64,000 nucleotides of DNA from the NCBI RefSeq assembly GCF_002846575.1, contig NZ_PJND01000007.1:1488001-1552000 (forward strand). Reading direction: 5' to 3'. Below are positions 52,428 to 59,734 of the stretch, in pieces (within the stretch, counting starts at the first letter, position 1; every line of letters starts with the position of its first letter). Source of the stretch: Flavobacterium lindanitolerans (lineage in GTDB: Bacteria; Bacteroidota; Bacteroidia; Flavobacteriales; Flavobacteriaceae). Below the pieces are notes generated by a model. The model was not told the DNA's origin and searched no databases. It saw nothing but the letters and a program-made list of their open reading frames with translations. The position numbers and the translations under genes are program-made.

Positions 52428-53042
52428 TTAAAGCGATTGATTTTTTAGGTAATCTAAGGCATGCCTTCCTTCGTTGAACAAAAGGTCCAGAATGCTCAAA
52501 TTGTTCAGATAGCCGTGTTTTTCTCCAAAAACCTGAGTGTAAGGCTCAAATTCCAAAGTATCTTTTTTCCCGTTTGCTAAAGGTCGGAAATCTGTGAATT
52601 GAGGTGCTTCATGAAAATATTCTTCCGTTTTCTTATAGCTAAATTCAAAGCCAAGGCAGTCTGAAACGATTTCCATCGCTTCAAAATTCAAGTCCATCAA
52701 AAAGTCGTGTTTCTTTCGAAAGATAGGAGCCAGGTCGTCTTCAAAATATTCAAAGAAAGGCGATGTCCTGTAGGCTGCTTCAAGCGATTTGAAATGCTGC
52801 TTCTGCCAGTCAAAGGCATCTTCAATACGAACGTCTTTTGTTTTCTGGTGCCTGTCGCCTTTGGAATGCTTTACAGGAATGTTAAGCATCTGTATGCCGT
52901 TCGGGCTGTAGATATACATTCGGTTCCTGTTGGTCTGTTTTTGGAAGTTGTCTTCCATCTCAAAGGTAATCGAATCGGCCTGAACCATGGCAGCAAATTG
53001 GCTGATGGACGGGAAATAGGTAGGAAGCAAAAGGATATTCAT
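52428..53042 (-). CDS. WbqC-family protein
   Basis: The 204-residue protein has the WbqC family start (ILLLPTYFPSISQFAAMVQAD), the block FQKQTNRNRMYIYSPNGIQMLNIPV, and SPFFEYFEDDL. The family appears in polysaccharide loci and resembles acyl/amino transferases; no activity is firmly known. It is the last gene of the parA-parB-DUF5683-dapB-lepB operon, 1 nt after the lepB stop. Confidence 0.88.
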   Translation of the reverse strand: MNILLLPTYFPSISQFAAMVQADSITFEMEDNFQKQTNRNRMYIYSPNGIQMLNIPVKHSKGDRHQKTKDVRIEDAFDWQKQHFKSLEAAYRTSPFFEYFEDDLAPIFRKKHDFLMDLNFEAMEIVSDCLGFEFSYKKTEEYFHEAPQFTDFRPLANGKKDTLEFEPYTQVFGEKHGYLNNLSILDLLFNEGRHALDYLKNQSL

Positions 53043-53043
53043 C

Positions 53044-54603
53044 TTAATACCTGTCTAATTTTTTCTTTTTTCTTCTGATAAAGAAGTTAGCAATAAAATA
53101 CCCTGCCATTAATAGGACGAAAATACTGAAATAGGATACCGGTTCGCCGCTTCCGCCAACAGTTGTGAATAGTCTTTCCCAACGAATCTTGTCGATAGCT
53201 TTTGACCACGGAATGGTTGGATCTAAGCTCATCCAGATAAACACCGGCTTTCCTACGATATGGTCTGCAGGAACATAGCCCCAAAAACGGCTATCCAGCG
53301 AGTTATGGCGGTTGTCTCCAACCATATAGTAATAATCCTGCTTGAACGTGTAAGAATCAGCAACCTGACCGTTGATTATGATTTTGTCTCCCTCAACTTT
53401 TAGATCGTTCTTTTCGTATTCTTTAATAATTGTTCTGTAAAAAGGAAGTGAATTTTTGTCCAGTTTTACAGTTTTTCCGGCTTGTGGAATATAGATAGGA
53501 CCTAAATTGTCCTGATTCCATTTTTTAGTATATGGAAAAATTCTAGGCTCTGGATACTCTTCAGCTTTCAAAATCTGTTTTGTAACACTTTCTACAGTTG
53601 GATTCTTTTTCAGAATGGCTGCATTTTCATCGGTTAATGAATAGAAGATATAGCTATTATCAGGCAGGAATTTAAAGTCATCCGGATATATTTTCAAATC
53701 TTTTGTGAGATAATTTTGATCAAGCATACTACCATTTACGGTAATTACTCTATAAGAATACTGGACTCTAGCCCTGTCTGAAAGGATTAGTTTTTTGCCA
53801 TTAATATAAGCATCACCATCAACGAAAGAAAGGCTGTCACCAGGAGTTCCTACGCAACGTTTTACATAATTTGTCTTTTTGTCGATTGGCTTGAAATCAG
53901 ATGCTGTTGCAACGGCAACAGTATCTACAGGCCAATTGAATACTACAATGTCATTTTTTTCGATTGGTTCAAATCCCGGGAATCTGAAATAAGGAAGCTG
54001 TGGCCTGTTTACGTATGACTTAGTAGTAGAGAAAGGAATCTGGTCATGAACCATTGGTAGGGCAACAGTTGTCATTGGTGTTCTGGCTCCATAATTGTTT
54101 TTACTCACAAAAAGGAAATCGCCTACCAAAAGTGTTTTTTCCAATGAACCCGTCGGAATTGTGAAAGGTTGCATTACATAGGTATGAACAATTGTGGCAA
54201 CTACCACAGCAAATAGCAATGAGCTGACAGTATCTGCGGTCTTGTTTTTTGGATGCAGGCTTCTGTTTTCAATATATTTTACATCCTGAGTGTAGTTAAT
54301 GTAATAAATATAAAGTCCTAAGGTAAGCACACCCAGAGCTGTGTCTAAAGTTGTGTTTTTTCCAAAGCTTCTCAGGGTTTCGACCCAAACAACCGGAAAC
54401 ATGATAAGATTTACAATAGGTATAAAAAGCAAAATAACCCACCATTTCGGTCGGTTGATGATTTTCATCAGGATAATAGCGTTGTAGATTGGAATTGCTG
54501 CTTCCCAGGCTTGTCTTCCTGCTTTTTTATACAATTTCCATGTTCCTAAAAAGTGTACTACCTGAAGGATAAGGAAAAATAGAAACCATTGATTAATTGT
54601 CAT
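53044..54603 (-). CDS. lepB: Signal peptidase I, enlarged form
   Basis: This enzyme cleaves signal peptides of Sec-exported proteins at the outer face of the inner membrane. The 519 residues exceed the usual 250-330. An extra N-terminal domain of about 110 residues with several transmembrane segments precedes the peptidase. The catalytic Ser153 is in IPTGSLEKTLLVGD, the general-base Lys248 in NYVKRCVGTPGD, and GDNRHNSLDSRFWG is box E. An insert of roughly 150 residues separates the Lys box from box E. A C-terminal transmembrane helix and KKKKLDRY end it. This architecture is typical of Bacteroidota. It is in operon with dapB. Confidence 0.96.
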   Translation of the reverse strand: MTINQWFLFFLILQVVHFLGTWKLYKKAGRQAWEAAIPIYNAIILMKIINRPKWWVILLFIPIVNLIMFPVVWVETLRSFGKNTTLDTALGVLTLGLYIYYINYTQDVKYIENRSLHPKNKTADTVSSLLFAVVVATIVHTYVMQPFTIPTGSLEKTLLVGDFLFVSKNNYGARTPMTTVALPMVHDQIPFSTTKSYVNRPQLPYFRFPGFEPIEKNDIVVFNWPVDTVAVATASDFKPIDKKTNYVKRCVGTPGDSLSFVDGDAYINGKKLILSDRARVQYSYRVITVNGSMLDQNYLTKDLKIYPDDFKFLPDNSYIFYSLTDENAAILKKNPTVESVTKQILKAEEYPEPRIFPYTKKWNQDNLGPIYIPQAGKTVKLDKNSLPFYRTIIKEYEKNDLKVEGDKIIINGQVADSYTFKQDYYYMVGDNRHNSLDSRFWGYVPADHIVGKPVFIWMSLDPTIPWSKAIDKIRWERLFTTVGGSGEPVSYFSIFVLLMAGYFIANFFIRRKKKKLDRY

Positions 54604-54646
54604 CTGTATGTATTTTTATGTATATGTCTGTTGTGAAAAAGATTTG

Positions 54647-55348
54647 TTACGTTAAATTAAGCACATCTTTCATGGTGTAGACACCTTTTTTGCCTAAAAT
54701 CCATTCTGCGGCTACTACCGCGCCTAATGCAAAACCTTCACGGCTATGGGCAATATGTTTGATTTCGATAGTGTCGACGGCTGAATTGTAGAAAACGCTA
54801 TGTGTGCCCGGAACATTTTCGATTCTTTTGGCATCAATTAAGATTTCGTCCTCTTTTGCATTTTCCAATGCCCAGCTTGAATAGTCCGAATTTTCTATGA
54901 TTCCTTTGGCTAAGGTGATGGCGGTGCCACTTGGTGCATCTAATTTTTGTGTATGGTGTATTTCTTCCATGGAAACTTTATATTCCCTGATGTTTGACAT
55001 CATTTTAGCGAGATAATCATTCAGTTGGAAAAATATGTTTACGCCTAAACTGAAATTGGAACCGTAGATAAATGCCCCGTTTTTTTCCTGGCAAAGAGCA
55101 ACCATTTTGTCATAGCTGTCAAGCCAACCGGTAGTTCCGGAAATGATTGGAATATTGTTGTCTAAACAGGTTGAGATATTGCTAACCGCAGCGTCAGGAA
55201 TACTAAAATCAATTGCGACATCTGCCTGTTCCAATCCTTCAAAAGTATCTTCTGCAGATTTTCTCAAAACGATTTCATGGCCTCTTTCCAAAGCGATTTT
55301 TTCAATCACTTTACCCATTTTGCCATATCCCAAAAGTGCTATTTTCAT
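54647..55348 (-). CDS. dapB: 4-hydroxy-tetrahydrodipicolinate reductase
   Basis: DapB uses NAD(P)H to reduce the dihydrodipicolinate precursor in lysine and diaminopimelate synthesis. The 233 residues are on the short side but complete: LLGYGKMGKVIE, ISGTTGW, SNFSLGVNIFFQL, the catalytic EEIHHTQKLDAPSGTA and VDTIEIKHIAHSREGFALGA. It is in the parA-parB-lepB operon, 9 nt after the DUF5683 gene. Confidence 0.97.
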   Translation of the reverse strand: MKIALLGYGKMGKVIEKIALERGHEIVLRKSAEDTFEGLEQADVAIDFSIPDAAVSNISTCLDNNIPIISGTTGWLDSYDKMVALCQEKNGAFIYGSNFSLGVNIFFQLNDYLAKMMSNIREYKVSMEEIHHTQKLDAPSGTAITLAKGIIENSDYSSWALENAKEDEILIDAKRIENVPGTHSVFYNSAVDTIEIKHIAHSREGFALGAVVAAEWILGKKGVYTMKDVLNLT

Positions 55349-55357
55349 GCTGTGCTA

Positions 55358-55918
55358 TTAAAAATTGTAATTTAATGTCAGTCCGACATTTTTTTTGTAA
55401 TTCAGGTCGTTTTGGTAAATATCCGGCTTGAGCGTGAGCTTATCGCTTACATTGAATTGCAGGAGATGCGCGTCCACATTGGCCTCAACAATATTCAGGA
55501 TGTAGATACCTACCGTGACAATCAAAGAAAGGTCGCGGTTTTTCTGGAACTGCCTTTGTGCAGAAATCAGCTGATTGTCTGTCAGGTTGGAAAGTTTTCC
55601 GTTTGGGTCTTCTGTTCCGTTTAAACGCCTTTTGTATTCGTCTCTGTATTTGTGGTAATTCTTGTTGTTGTAAGCATAGATTCCTATTCCGGTTCCTAAT
55701 GCTGCATATACGATGGGAATTTTCCAGTATTTTTTATTATAGGCCTGTCCCATACCCGGAAGTATGGCCGAATAAAAGGCAGCTTTAGAAGGAGCCAATG
55801 GATTGATTTCTTCTCCTTTTATGCTGTCGCGTACGACAATATTCAATTCTTCCTGTGCGCTGACGGAAGTAATTCCAATCAGAAAAAAGAGAAAAAATAT
55901 GGAAACTAACTTATTCAC
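55358..55918 (-). CDS. DUF5683-domain protein (GTG start)
   Basis: The 186-residue exported protein has a signal peptide (MNKLVSIFFLFFLIGITSVSAQ) and a membrane-associated segment, AAFYSAILPGMGQAYNKKYWKIPIVYAALGTG, which is the DUF5683 hallmark. The start is GTG and shares one base with the parB stop (TAGTG). A later hydrophobic stretch (LSLIVTVGIYILNIVEANVDAHL) and a Phe-ending terminus suggest an envelope protein. Its function is unknown. The fixed place between parB and dapB hints at a cell-envelope role. Confidence 0.85.
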   Translation of the reverse strand: MNKLVSIFFLFFLIGITSVSAQEELNIVVRDSIKGEEINPLAPSKAAFYSAILPGMGQAYNKKYWKIPIVYAALGTGIGIYAYNNKNYHKYRDEYKRRLNGTEDPNGKLSNLTDNQLISAQRQFQKNRDLSLIVTVGIYILNIVEANVDAHLLQFNVSDKLTLKPDIYQNDLNYKKNVGLTLNYNF

Positions 55919-56817
55919 TAACCTTTGATTAATTTGATAATTCGGTTGAAATCCTCTTCAGAATGGAATGGGATCGTGATTTTTCCTTTACCATTTCCGG
56001 CTACTTTGACATCTACTTTTGTGCCAAAATAGTTTCCTATGGCTTTCTTTTCTGATTCATCAATGGTAAATGCATTACCTTTTGCCGCTTTTGGCGGAGC
56101 CGGTTTCAGGCTGTCCTGGTAATTTTTAACCAAGGCTTCCGTTTCTCTTACAGAAAGATTTTGGCTGACGATTTTTTGGTAAATATCAGCCTGTATGTCA
56201 TGGTCTTCAATGTTAATGATAGCACGACCGTGTCCCATAGAAATAAAACCATCGCGGATTCCGGTCTGGATAATCGGGTCAAGTTTTAATAATCGCAGGT
56301 AATTGGCAATTGTGGAACGCTTTTTACCTACGCGGTCACTCATCTGCTCCTGCGTTAACTGAATCTCGTCGATTAAACGTTGGTAGGACAGGGCGATTTC
56401 GATAGGGTCAAGGTCATGACGCTGTATGTTTTCTACCAAAGCCATTACCAGCGATTCATTGTCGTTGGCAAGCCTGATATAGGCAGGTACAACTGTCAAT
56501 CCGGCTAATTTTGAAGCACGAAGCCTTCTTTCTCCGGAGATTAGCTGGAATTTGTTAAAGTCTAATTTTCGTACGGTAATAGGTTGGATGACACCCAATT
56601 CCCTGATGGAAGTAGCCAATTCCTGAAGGGATTCTTCATTGAAATTGGTTCTTGGCTGAAACGGGTTTATTTCAATAGCATCAATTTCAAGCTCAATAAT
56701 ATTACCAACTACTTTATCTGCATTTTTATCCTCTGCCGATTTGATGTCGTTTTCCGGATCTTTTAGCAATGCTGATAAACCTCTTCCTAATGCTTGTTTC
56801 TTTATCGCCTTTGTCAT
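55918..56817 (-). CDS. parB: ParB/RepB/Spo0J-family chromosome partition protein
   Basis: The 299-residue CTP-dependent DNA clamp binds parS sites and works with ParA in chromosome segregation. It starts with KKQALGRGLSALL. The ParB N-domain holds INPFQPRTNFNEESLQELATSI, VRKLDFNKFQLISGERRLRA (GERRxRA signature) and ALVENIQRHDLDPIEIA. A helix-turn-helix follows (LTQEQMSDRVGKKRSTIANYLRLL), then a C-terminal dimer domain. It lies 9 nt downstream of parA. No parS was identified by eye. Confidence 0.97.
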   Translation of the reverse strand: MTKAIKKQALGRGLSALLKDPENDIKSAEDKNADKVVGNIIELEIDAIEINPFQPRTNFNEESLQELATSIRELGVIQPITVRKLDFNKFQLISGERRLRASKLAGLTVVPAYIRLANDNESLVMALVENIQRHDLDPIEIALSYQRLIDEIQLTQEQMSDRVGKKRSTIANYLRLLKLDPIIQTGIRDGFISMGHGRAIINIEDHDIQADIYQKIVSQNLSVRETEALVKNYQDSLKPAPPKAAKGNAFTIDESEKKAIGNYFGTKVDVKVAGNGKGKITIPFHSEEDFNRIIKLIKG

Positions 56818-56826
56818 AAACTGTTT

Positions 56827-57594
56827 CTATTTCGTATTTTTCTTAATGATTTCTTCTGCCAGGTTGATATAATTGGTTGCTCCTTTACTGGTTGCATCAT
56901 AGTTGATAATGCTTTCTCCAAAACTTGGGGCCTCGCTCAATTTTACATTACGCTGGATAACTGTTTCAAAAACCATATCGTGGAAATGTTTCTGTACTTC
57001 TTCAACTACCTGATTGGATAGGCGAAGGCGGGAATCATACATAGTCAGCAATAAGCCTTCTATATCCAGATCCGGATTATGGATTTTTTGGACACTTTTT
57101 ATCGTATTCAATAGTTTTCCTAATCCTTCCAGAGCAAAATACTCACATTGGATTGGAATCACTACTGAATCTGCTGCTGTCAATGCATTTAATGTCAGCA
57201 ATCCCAACGATGGAGCACAGTCGATTAGAATGTAATCGTATTTGTCCTTTACGCTTTCCAATGCTGTTTTTAGCATATATTCCCGGTTTTCCTTGTCGAC
57301 CAATTCGATTTCGATAGCCACCAAATCAATATGGGCAGGAATCACGGATACGTTTGGAGATGAACATTCGATTGTTGCTTCCTCCGGCGTATTACTGTGT
57401 TCCAGAATCTGGTAAGTTCCAATTTCTACCGACTCTACGTCGATTCCTAAACCCGAACTTGCATTCGCTTGAGGATCAGCGTCAATCAGTAATACTTTTT
57501 TCTCTAAAACTCCCAAGGAAGCTGCTAAATTAACAGACGTCGTTGTTTTGCCAACGCCGCCTTTTTGATTTGCAATAGCAATGATTTTGCCCAT
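56827..57594 (-). CDS. parA: ParA-family chromosome partition ATPase
   Basis: The 255-residue protein has the deviant Walker A motif QKGGVGKTTTSVNLA (about residues 9-23), LLIDADPQANASSG, the Walker B region YILIDCAPSLGLLTLNAL and the late FGESIINYDATSKGA. It forms the nucleoid-binding ATPase that positions ParB-parS complexes. It is first in the six-gene operon, and a hairpin 95 nt upstream separates it from the SDR gene. Confidence 0.97.
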   Translation of the reverse strand: MGKIIAIANQKGGVGKTTTSVNLAASLGVLEKKVLLIDADPQANASSGLGIDVESVEIGTYQILEHSNTPEEATIECSSPNVSVIPAHIDLVAIEIELVDKENREYMLKTALESVKDKYDYILIDCAPSLGLLTLNALTAADSVVIPIQCEYFALEGLGKLLNTIKSVQKIHNPDLDIEGLLLTMYDSRLRLSNQVVEEVQKHFHDMVFETVIQRNVKLSEAPSFGESIINYDATSKGATNYINLAEEIIKKNTK

Positions 57595-57685
57595 TTAATT
57601 TCTAAAATTTTGAACCGTAAAAATACAATTATTTATGGGTTTTGAAAATCTATTTTGTTAACAATATAAAAAGAGATAGCGAATA

Positions 57686-57712
57686 AAAAAGCCGGAAGTA
57701 TTCCTCCGGCTT
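57686..57712 (-). terminator. Terminator between the SDR gene and parA
   Basis: The stem AAGCCGGA/TCCGGCTT (57689-57696 and 57705-57712) is followed on the minus strand by a T run. It would stop read-through from the SDR gene into the par operon. Confidence 0.75.
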
Positions 57713-57779
57713 ATGGTGCTGTTTTTGTTTTTGGCAGTATGCCTTGTTATTTCAAAATCAGTTTTTGGATAACTTTCTA

Positions 57780-57975
57780 CTTTGTTCATAAAACTCACAA
57801 CCTTATCGACTTAGCAACTTTATTAACTGTTTTAGCCACAGATTAGTATGATTATACAGATTTTGAATCTTGTGTCAAATAAAAGAATACATTAGTTATT
57901 TTGGTAAGATCCTCTTTTATATACATAAAATGCAAAACCTTAGCCTCTCAGAACCTTAGCAGCTTAGTACCTCTC
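57780..57975. repeat. Repeat-filled gap: AGCCACAGATTA copy 3 and two CTAAGGTN 8-mer blocks
   Basis: The 381-bp gap 57595-57975 has no gene. Besides the terminator it holds AGCCACAGATTA with ATGATTATACAGATTTT (57834-57865). Read on the minus strand, two 8-bp blocks are visible: AGAGGTA, CTAAGCTG, CTAAGGTT, CTGAGAGG, CTAAGGTT (about 57933-57974) and CTAAGTCG, ATAAGGTT (about 57793-57808). The first block begins within 10 nt of the SDR stop codon. That is the same place and orientation relative to its upstream gene as the array at 895. Confidence 0.75.
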
Positions 57976-58857
57976 CTAATTATTTTTCTTGGCCTTAATC
58001 ATAGCTTCCAACATGTCCCACATTTCTTCAGGAACGGCTTCCAGAAGATTGAACTGTCCGGCACCTTTAAGCCATTCGCCACCATCGATGGTAATGACTT
58101 CACCGTTGACATAGGCTGAAAAGTCAGACACGAGATAGGCGGCAAGGTTGGCTAATTCCTGATGGTCGCCCACTCTTTTTAGTGGTACTTTTTTTGCCAG
58201 GTCGAATTTGTCTTTCAGGTCGCCCGGTAATAATCTGTCCCAGGCACCTTTGGTAGGAAATGGTCCCGGTGCTATGGCATTGGAACGGATTCCGTATTTG
58301 GCCCATTCAACGGCAAGGCTTCGGGTCATGGCTAAAACGCCGGCTTTTGCTGTGGCTGACGGAACTACATAAGCAGAGCCCGTCCAGGCATAGGTTGTGA
58401 CAATATTCAAGATGGTTGTGTTTTGCTGTTTGGTGTCAATCCAATGTTTTCCAAAAGCCAGGGTGCAGTTTTTGGAGCCTTTTAGCACAATGTCAATAAT
58501 GGTATCAAAGGCGTTGGCCGATAGCCTTTCTGTAGGAGAAATAAAATTTCCGGCCGCATTGTTCAGTAATACATCTACTTTACCAAATTTTTCCAGAACT
58601 GAAGCGAGCATGGTTTCAACCTGCTCATAGTTGCGGACATCGCAGGCTAAAGGAAGGCATTCACCGCCGGTTTCTTTTTCAAGTTCTTCTGCGGTAGTTC
58701 TTAGTTTTTCAAGATCGCGGGAAGTTATGGCAACTTTGGCGCCTAATTCCAGAAAATATTTTGTCATTGCTTTTCCAAGCCCACTTCCACCGCCTGTAAC
58801 AACAATTGTTTTTCCTTCGAGGGCATTATCGCGAAGCATTTTTTTTGTAAAATCCAT
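57976..58857 (-). CDS. SDR-family oxidoreductase, 2,4-dienoyl-CoA reductase-like
   Basis: The 293-residue Rossmann-fold enzyme has an N-terminal nucleotide loop TGGGSGLG (21-28) and NNAAGNF (99-105). Instead of the usual Y-x-x-x-K, it has Tyr156, Ser167 and Lys171 in TTYAWTGSAYVV and PSATAKAG. As I recall mitochondrial 2,4-dienoyl-CoA reductase (DECR1), its Tyr199/Ser210/Lys214 show the same 11- and 15-residue spacing. NAIAPGPFPTKGAW and the late GEVITIDGGEWL also fit. It probably reduces 2,4-dienoyl-CoA with NADPH in breakdown of unsaturated fatty acids. It is monocistronic. Confidence 0.88.
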   Translation of the reverse strand: MDFTKKMLRDNALEGKTIVVTGGGSGLGKAMTKYFLELGAKVAITSRDLEKLRTTAEELEKETGGECLPLACDVRNYEQVETMLASVLEKFGKVDVLLNNAAGNFISPTERLSANAFDTIIDIVLKGSKNCTLAFGKHWIDTKQQNTTILNIVTTYAWTGSAYVVPSATAKAGVLAMTRSLAVEWAKYGIRSNAIAPGPFPTKGAWDRLLPGDLKDKFDLAKKVPLKRVGDHQELANLAAYLVSDFSAYVNGEVITIDGGEWLKGAGQFNLLEAVPEEMWDMLEAMIKAKKNN

Positions 58858-58979
58858 GTGTGTCGTTTTTCTTTTTTACTAAAATACGGAATTATTACAA
58901 AAGATATTTTTCCTATTCAAAATAAATGCTCAAGTAGTTGTTGAGATGGAATTAATGCTTAATAAACGTTTGGCAGTTT

Positions 58980-59195
58980 AACTTAGGGTAAGGGCGTGTG
59001 ATTTATAAATTTCTGTTCAGCCACAGATTAGATGATTGTGCAGATTTGAAGAGTTCCTGTCAGACAGAAGAAAATATTAATAACTGCTTTTTTAAATTTT
59101 CAAAACTTTACGGCCCTGTGTCTTTGCCTGAAAATATTGCTGGCAAAGGCACAAGAACGCTAAATTCATAATAATGGAAATCTGGAAGAGACTTT
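58980..59195. repeat. Composite dispersed repeat, copy 4
   Basis: The 343-bp gap 58858-59200 has no gene. AGCCACAGATTA with GATGATTGTGCAGATTT (59019-59050) is followed by a hairpin TGTCTTTGCC/GGCAAAGGCA (59119-59128 and 59142-59151, one G-T pair). A diverged tail (ATAATAATGGAAAT...TTTTTAAATCAG) aligns loosely with 31187-31240. The hairpin is a decayed form of the GCGCCTTTGCG palindrome. Confidence 0.7.
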
Positions 59196-59200
59196 TTAAA

Positions 59201-59656
59201 TCAGTGTTTCGTCTTTTCTATTTTATCGTGTATTTTCAGGTATTCAGGCAAAGCAGCCGAACCGTACCATTCAAATACTTCTACCTCAAAAAGTTTTTCT
59301 TTTATGGCAGGGTCGGTAAGTAATAATTCGTTTGCTTCCTCAATTGTTTTTGCATTCAGGATAAAGATGCCGCGATAATTTTTATCGTTTTTCTTTAAAG
59401 GACCGGCAACAATCAGCTTGCCGTCTTTAGCCAGACGGTTGATGTTGTCCATATGGCCTTTGAAAAGCTCGTTTAATTTTTCTTTGTCGTCTATTTTATT
59501 GCTTCCGGTTTTTAAGATAGCCAGGACATACATTTTCATTCCGTAATCGTCAGCACCCAAAGACTCTGCAAGTTTGCTGTCATAGTTAGGATTTACTGTT
59601 TGGGCATTTGCTTTGAAGCAACTGACAAGCATCAGTATAAGTAGTATTTTTTTCAT
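59201..59656 (-). CDS. Exported YciI-like protein
   Basis: The 151-residue protein has a signal peptide (residues 1-18, CFKANA). It is followed by a YCII-related domain (about 40-135): MKMYVLAILKTG, a His in FKGHMDNINRLAKDGKLIVAGPL, YRGIFILNAKTIEEANELLLTDPAIKEKLFEVEVFEWYGS. Most YciI proteins are cytoplasmic, small and of unknown or dehydrochlorinase-like activity, so the signal peptide is unusual. It lies downstream of the mutase operon, beyond a terminator, and is probably transcribed alone. Confidence 0.85.
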   Translation of the reverse strand: MKKILLILMLVSCFKANAQTVNPNYDSKLAESLGADDYGMKMYVLAILKTGSNKIDDKEKLNELFKGHMDNINRLAKDGKLIVAGPLKKNDKNYRGIFILNAKTIEEANELLLTDPAIKEKLFEVEVFEWYGSAALPEYLKIHDKIEKTKH

Positions 59657-59693
59657 GATTGGTTGTTTTGTCCCTTGAGTAGGGTTTTGACAA

Positions 59694-59724
59694 TAAAAAA
59701 AAGCGGGAATATGATTTCCCGCTT
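59694..59724 (-). terminator. Terminator of the methylmalonyl-CoA mutase operon
   Basis: A 9-bp stem AAGCGGGAA/TTCCCGCTT (59701-59709 and 59716-59724) is followed on the minus strand by eight T residues. It lies 10 nt after the stop of the large subunit gene. Confidence 0.85.
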
Positions 59725-59734
59725 TTTGAAATGA

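Noticed and set aside
57901..58119. Plus-strand open frame at the SDR 3' end
   Set aside because: It is made of the CTAAGGTN repeat and antisense of the SDR gene.
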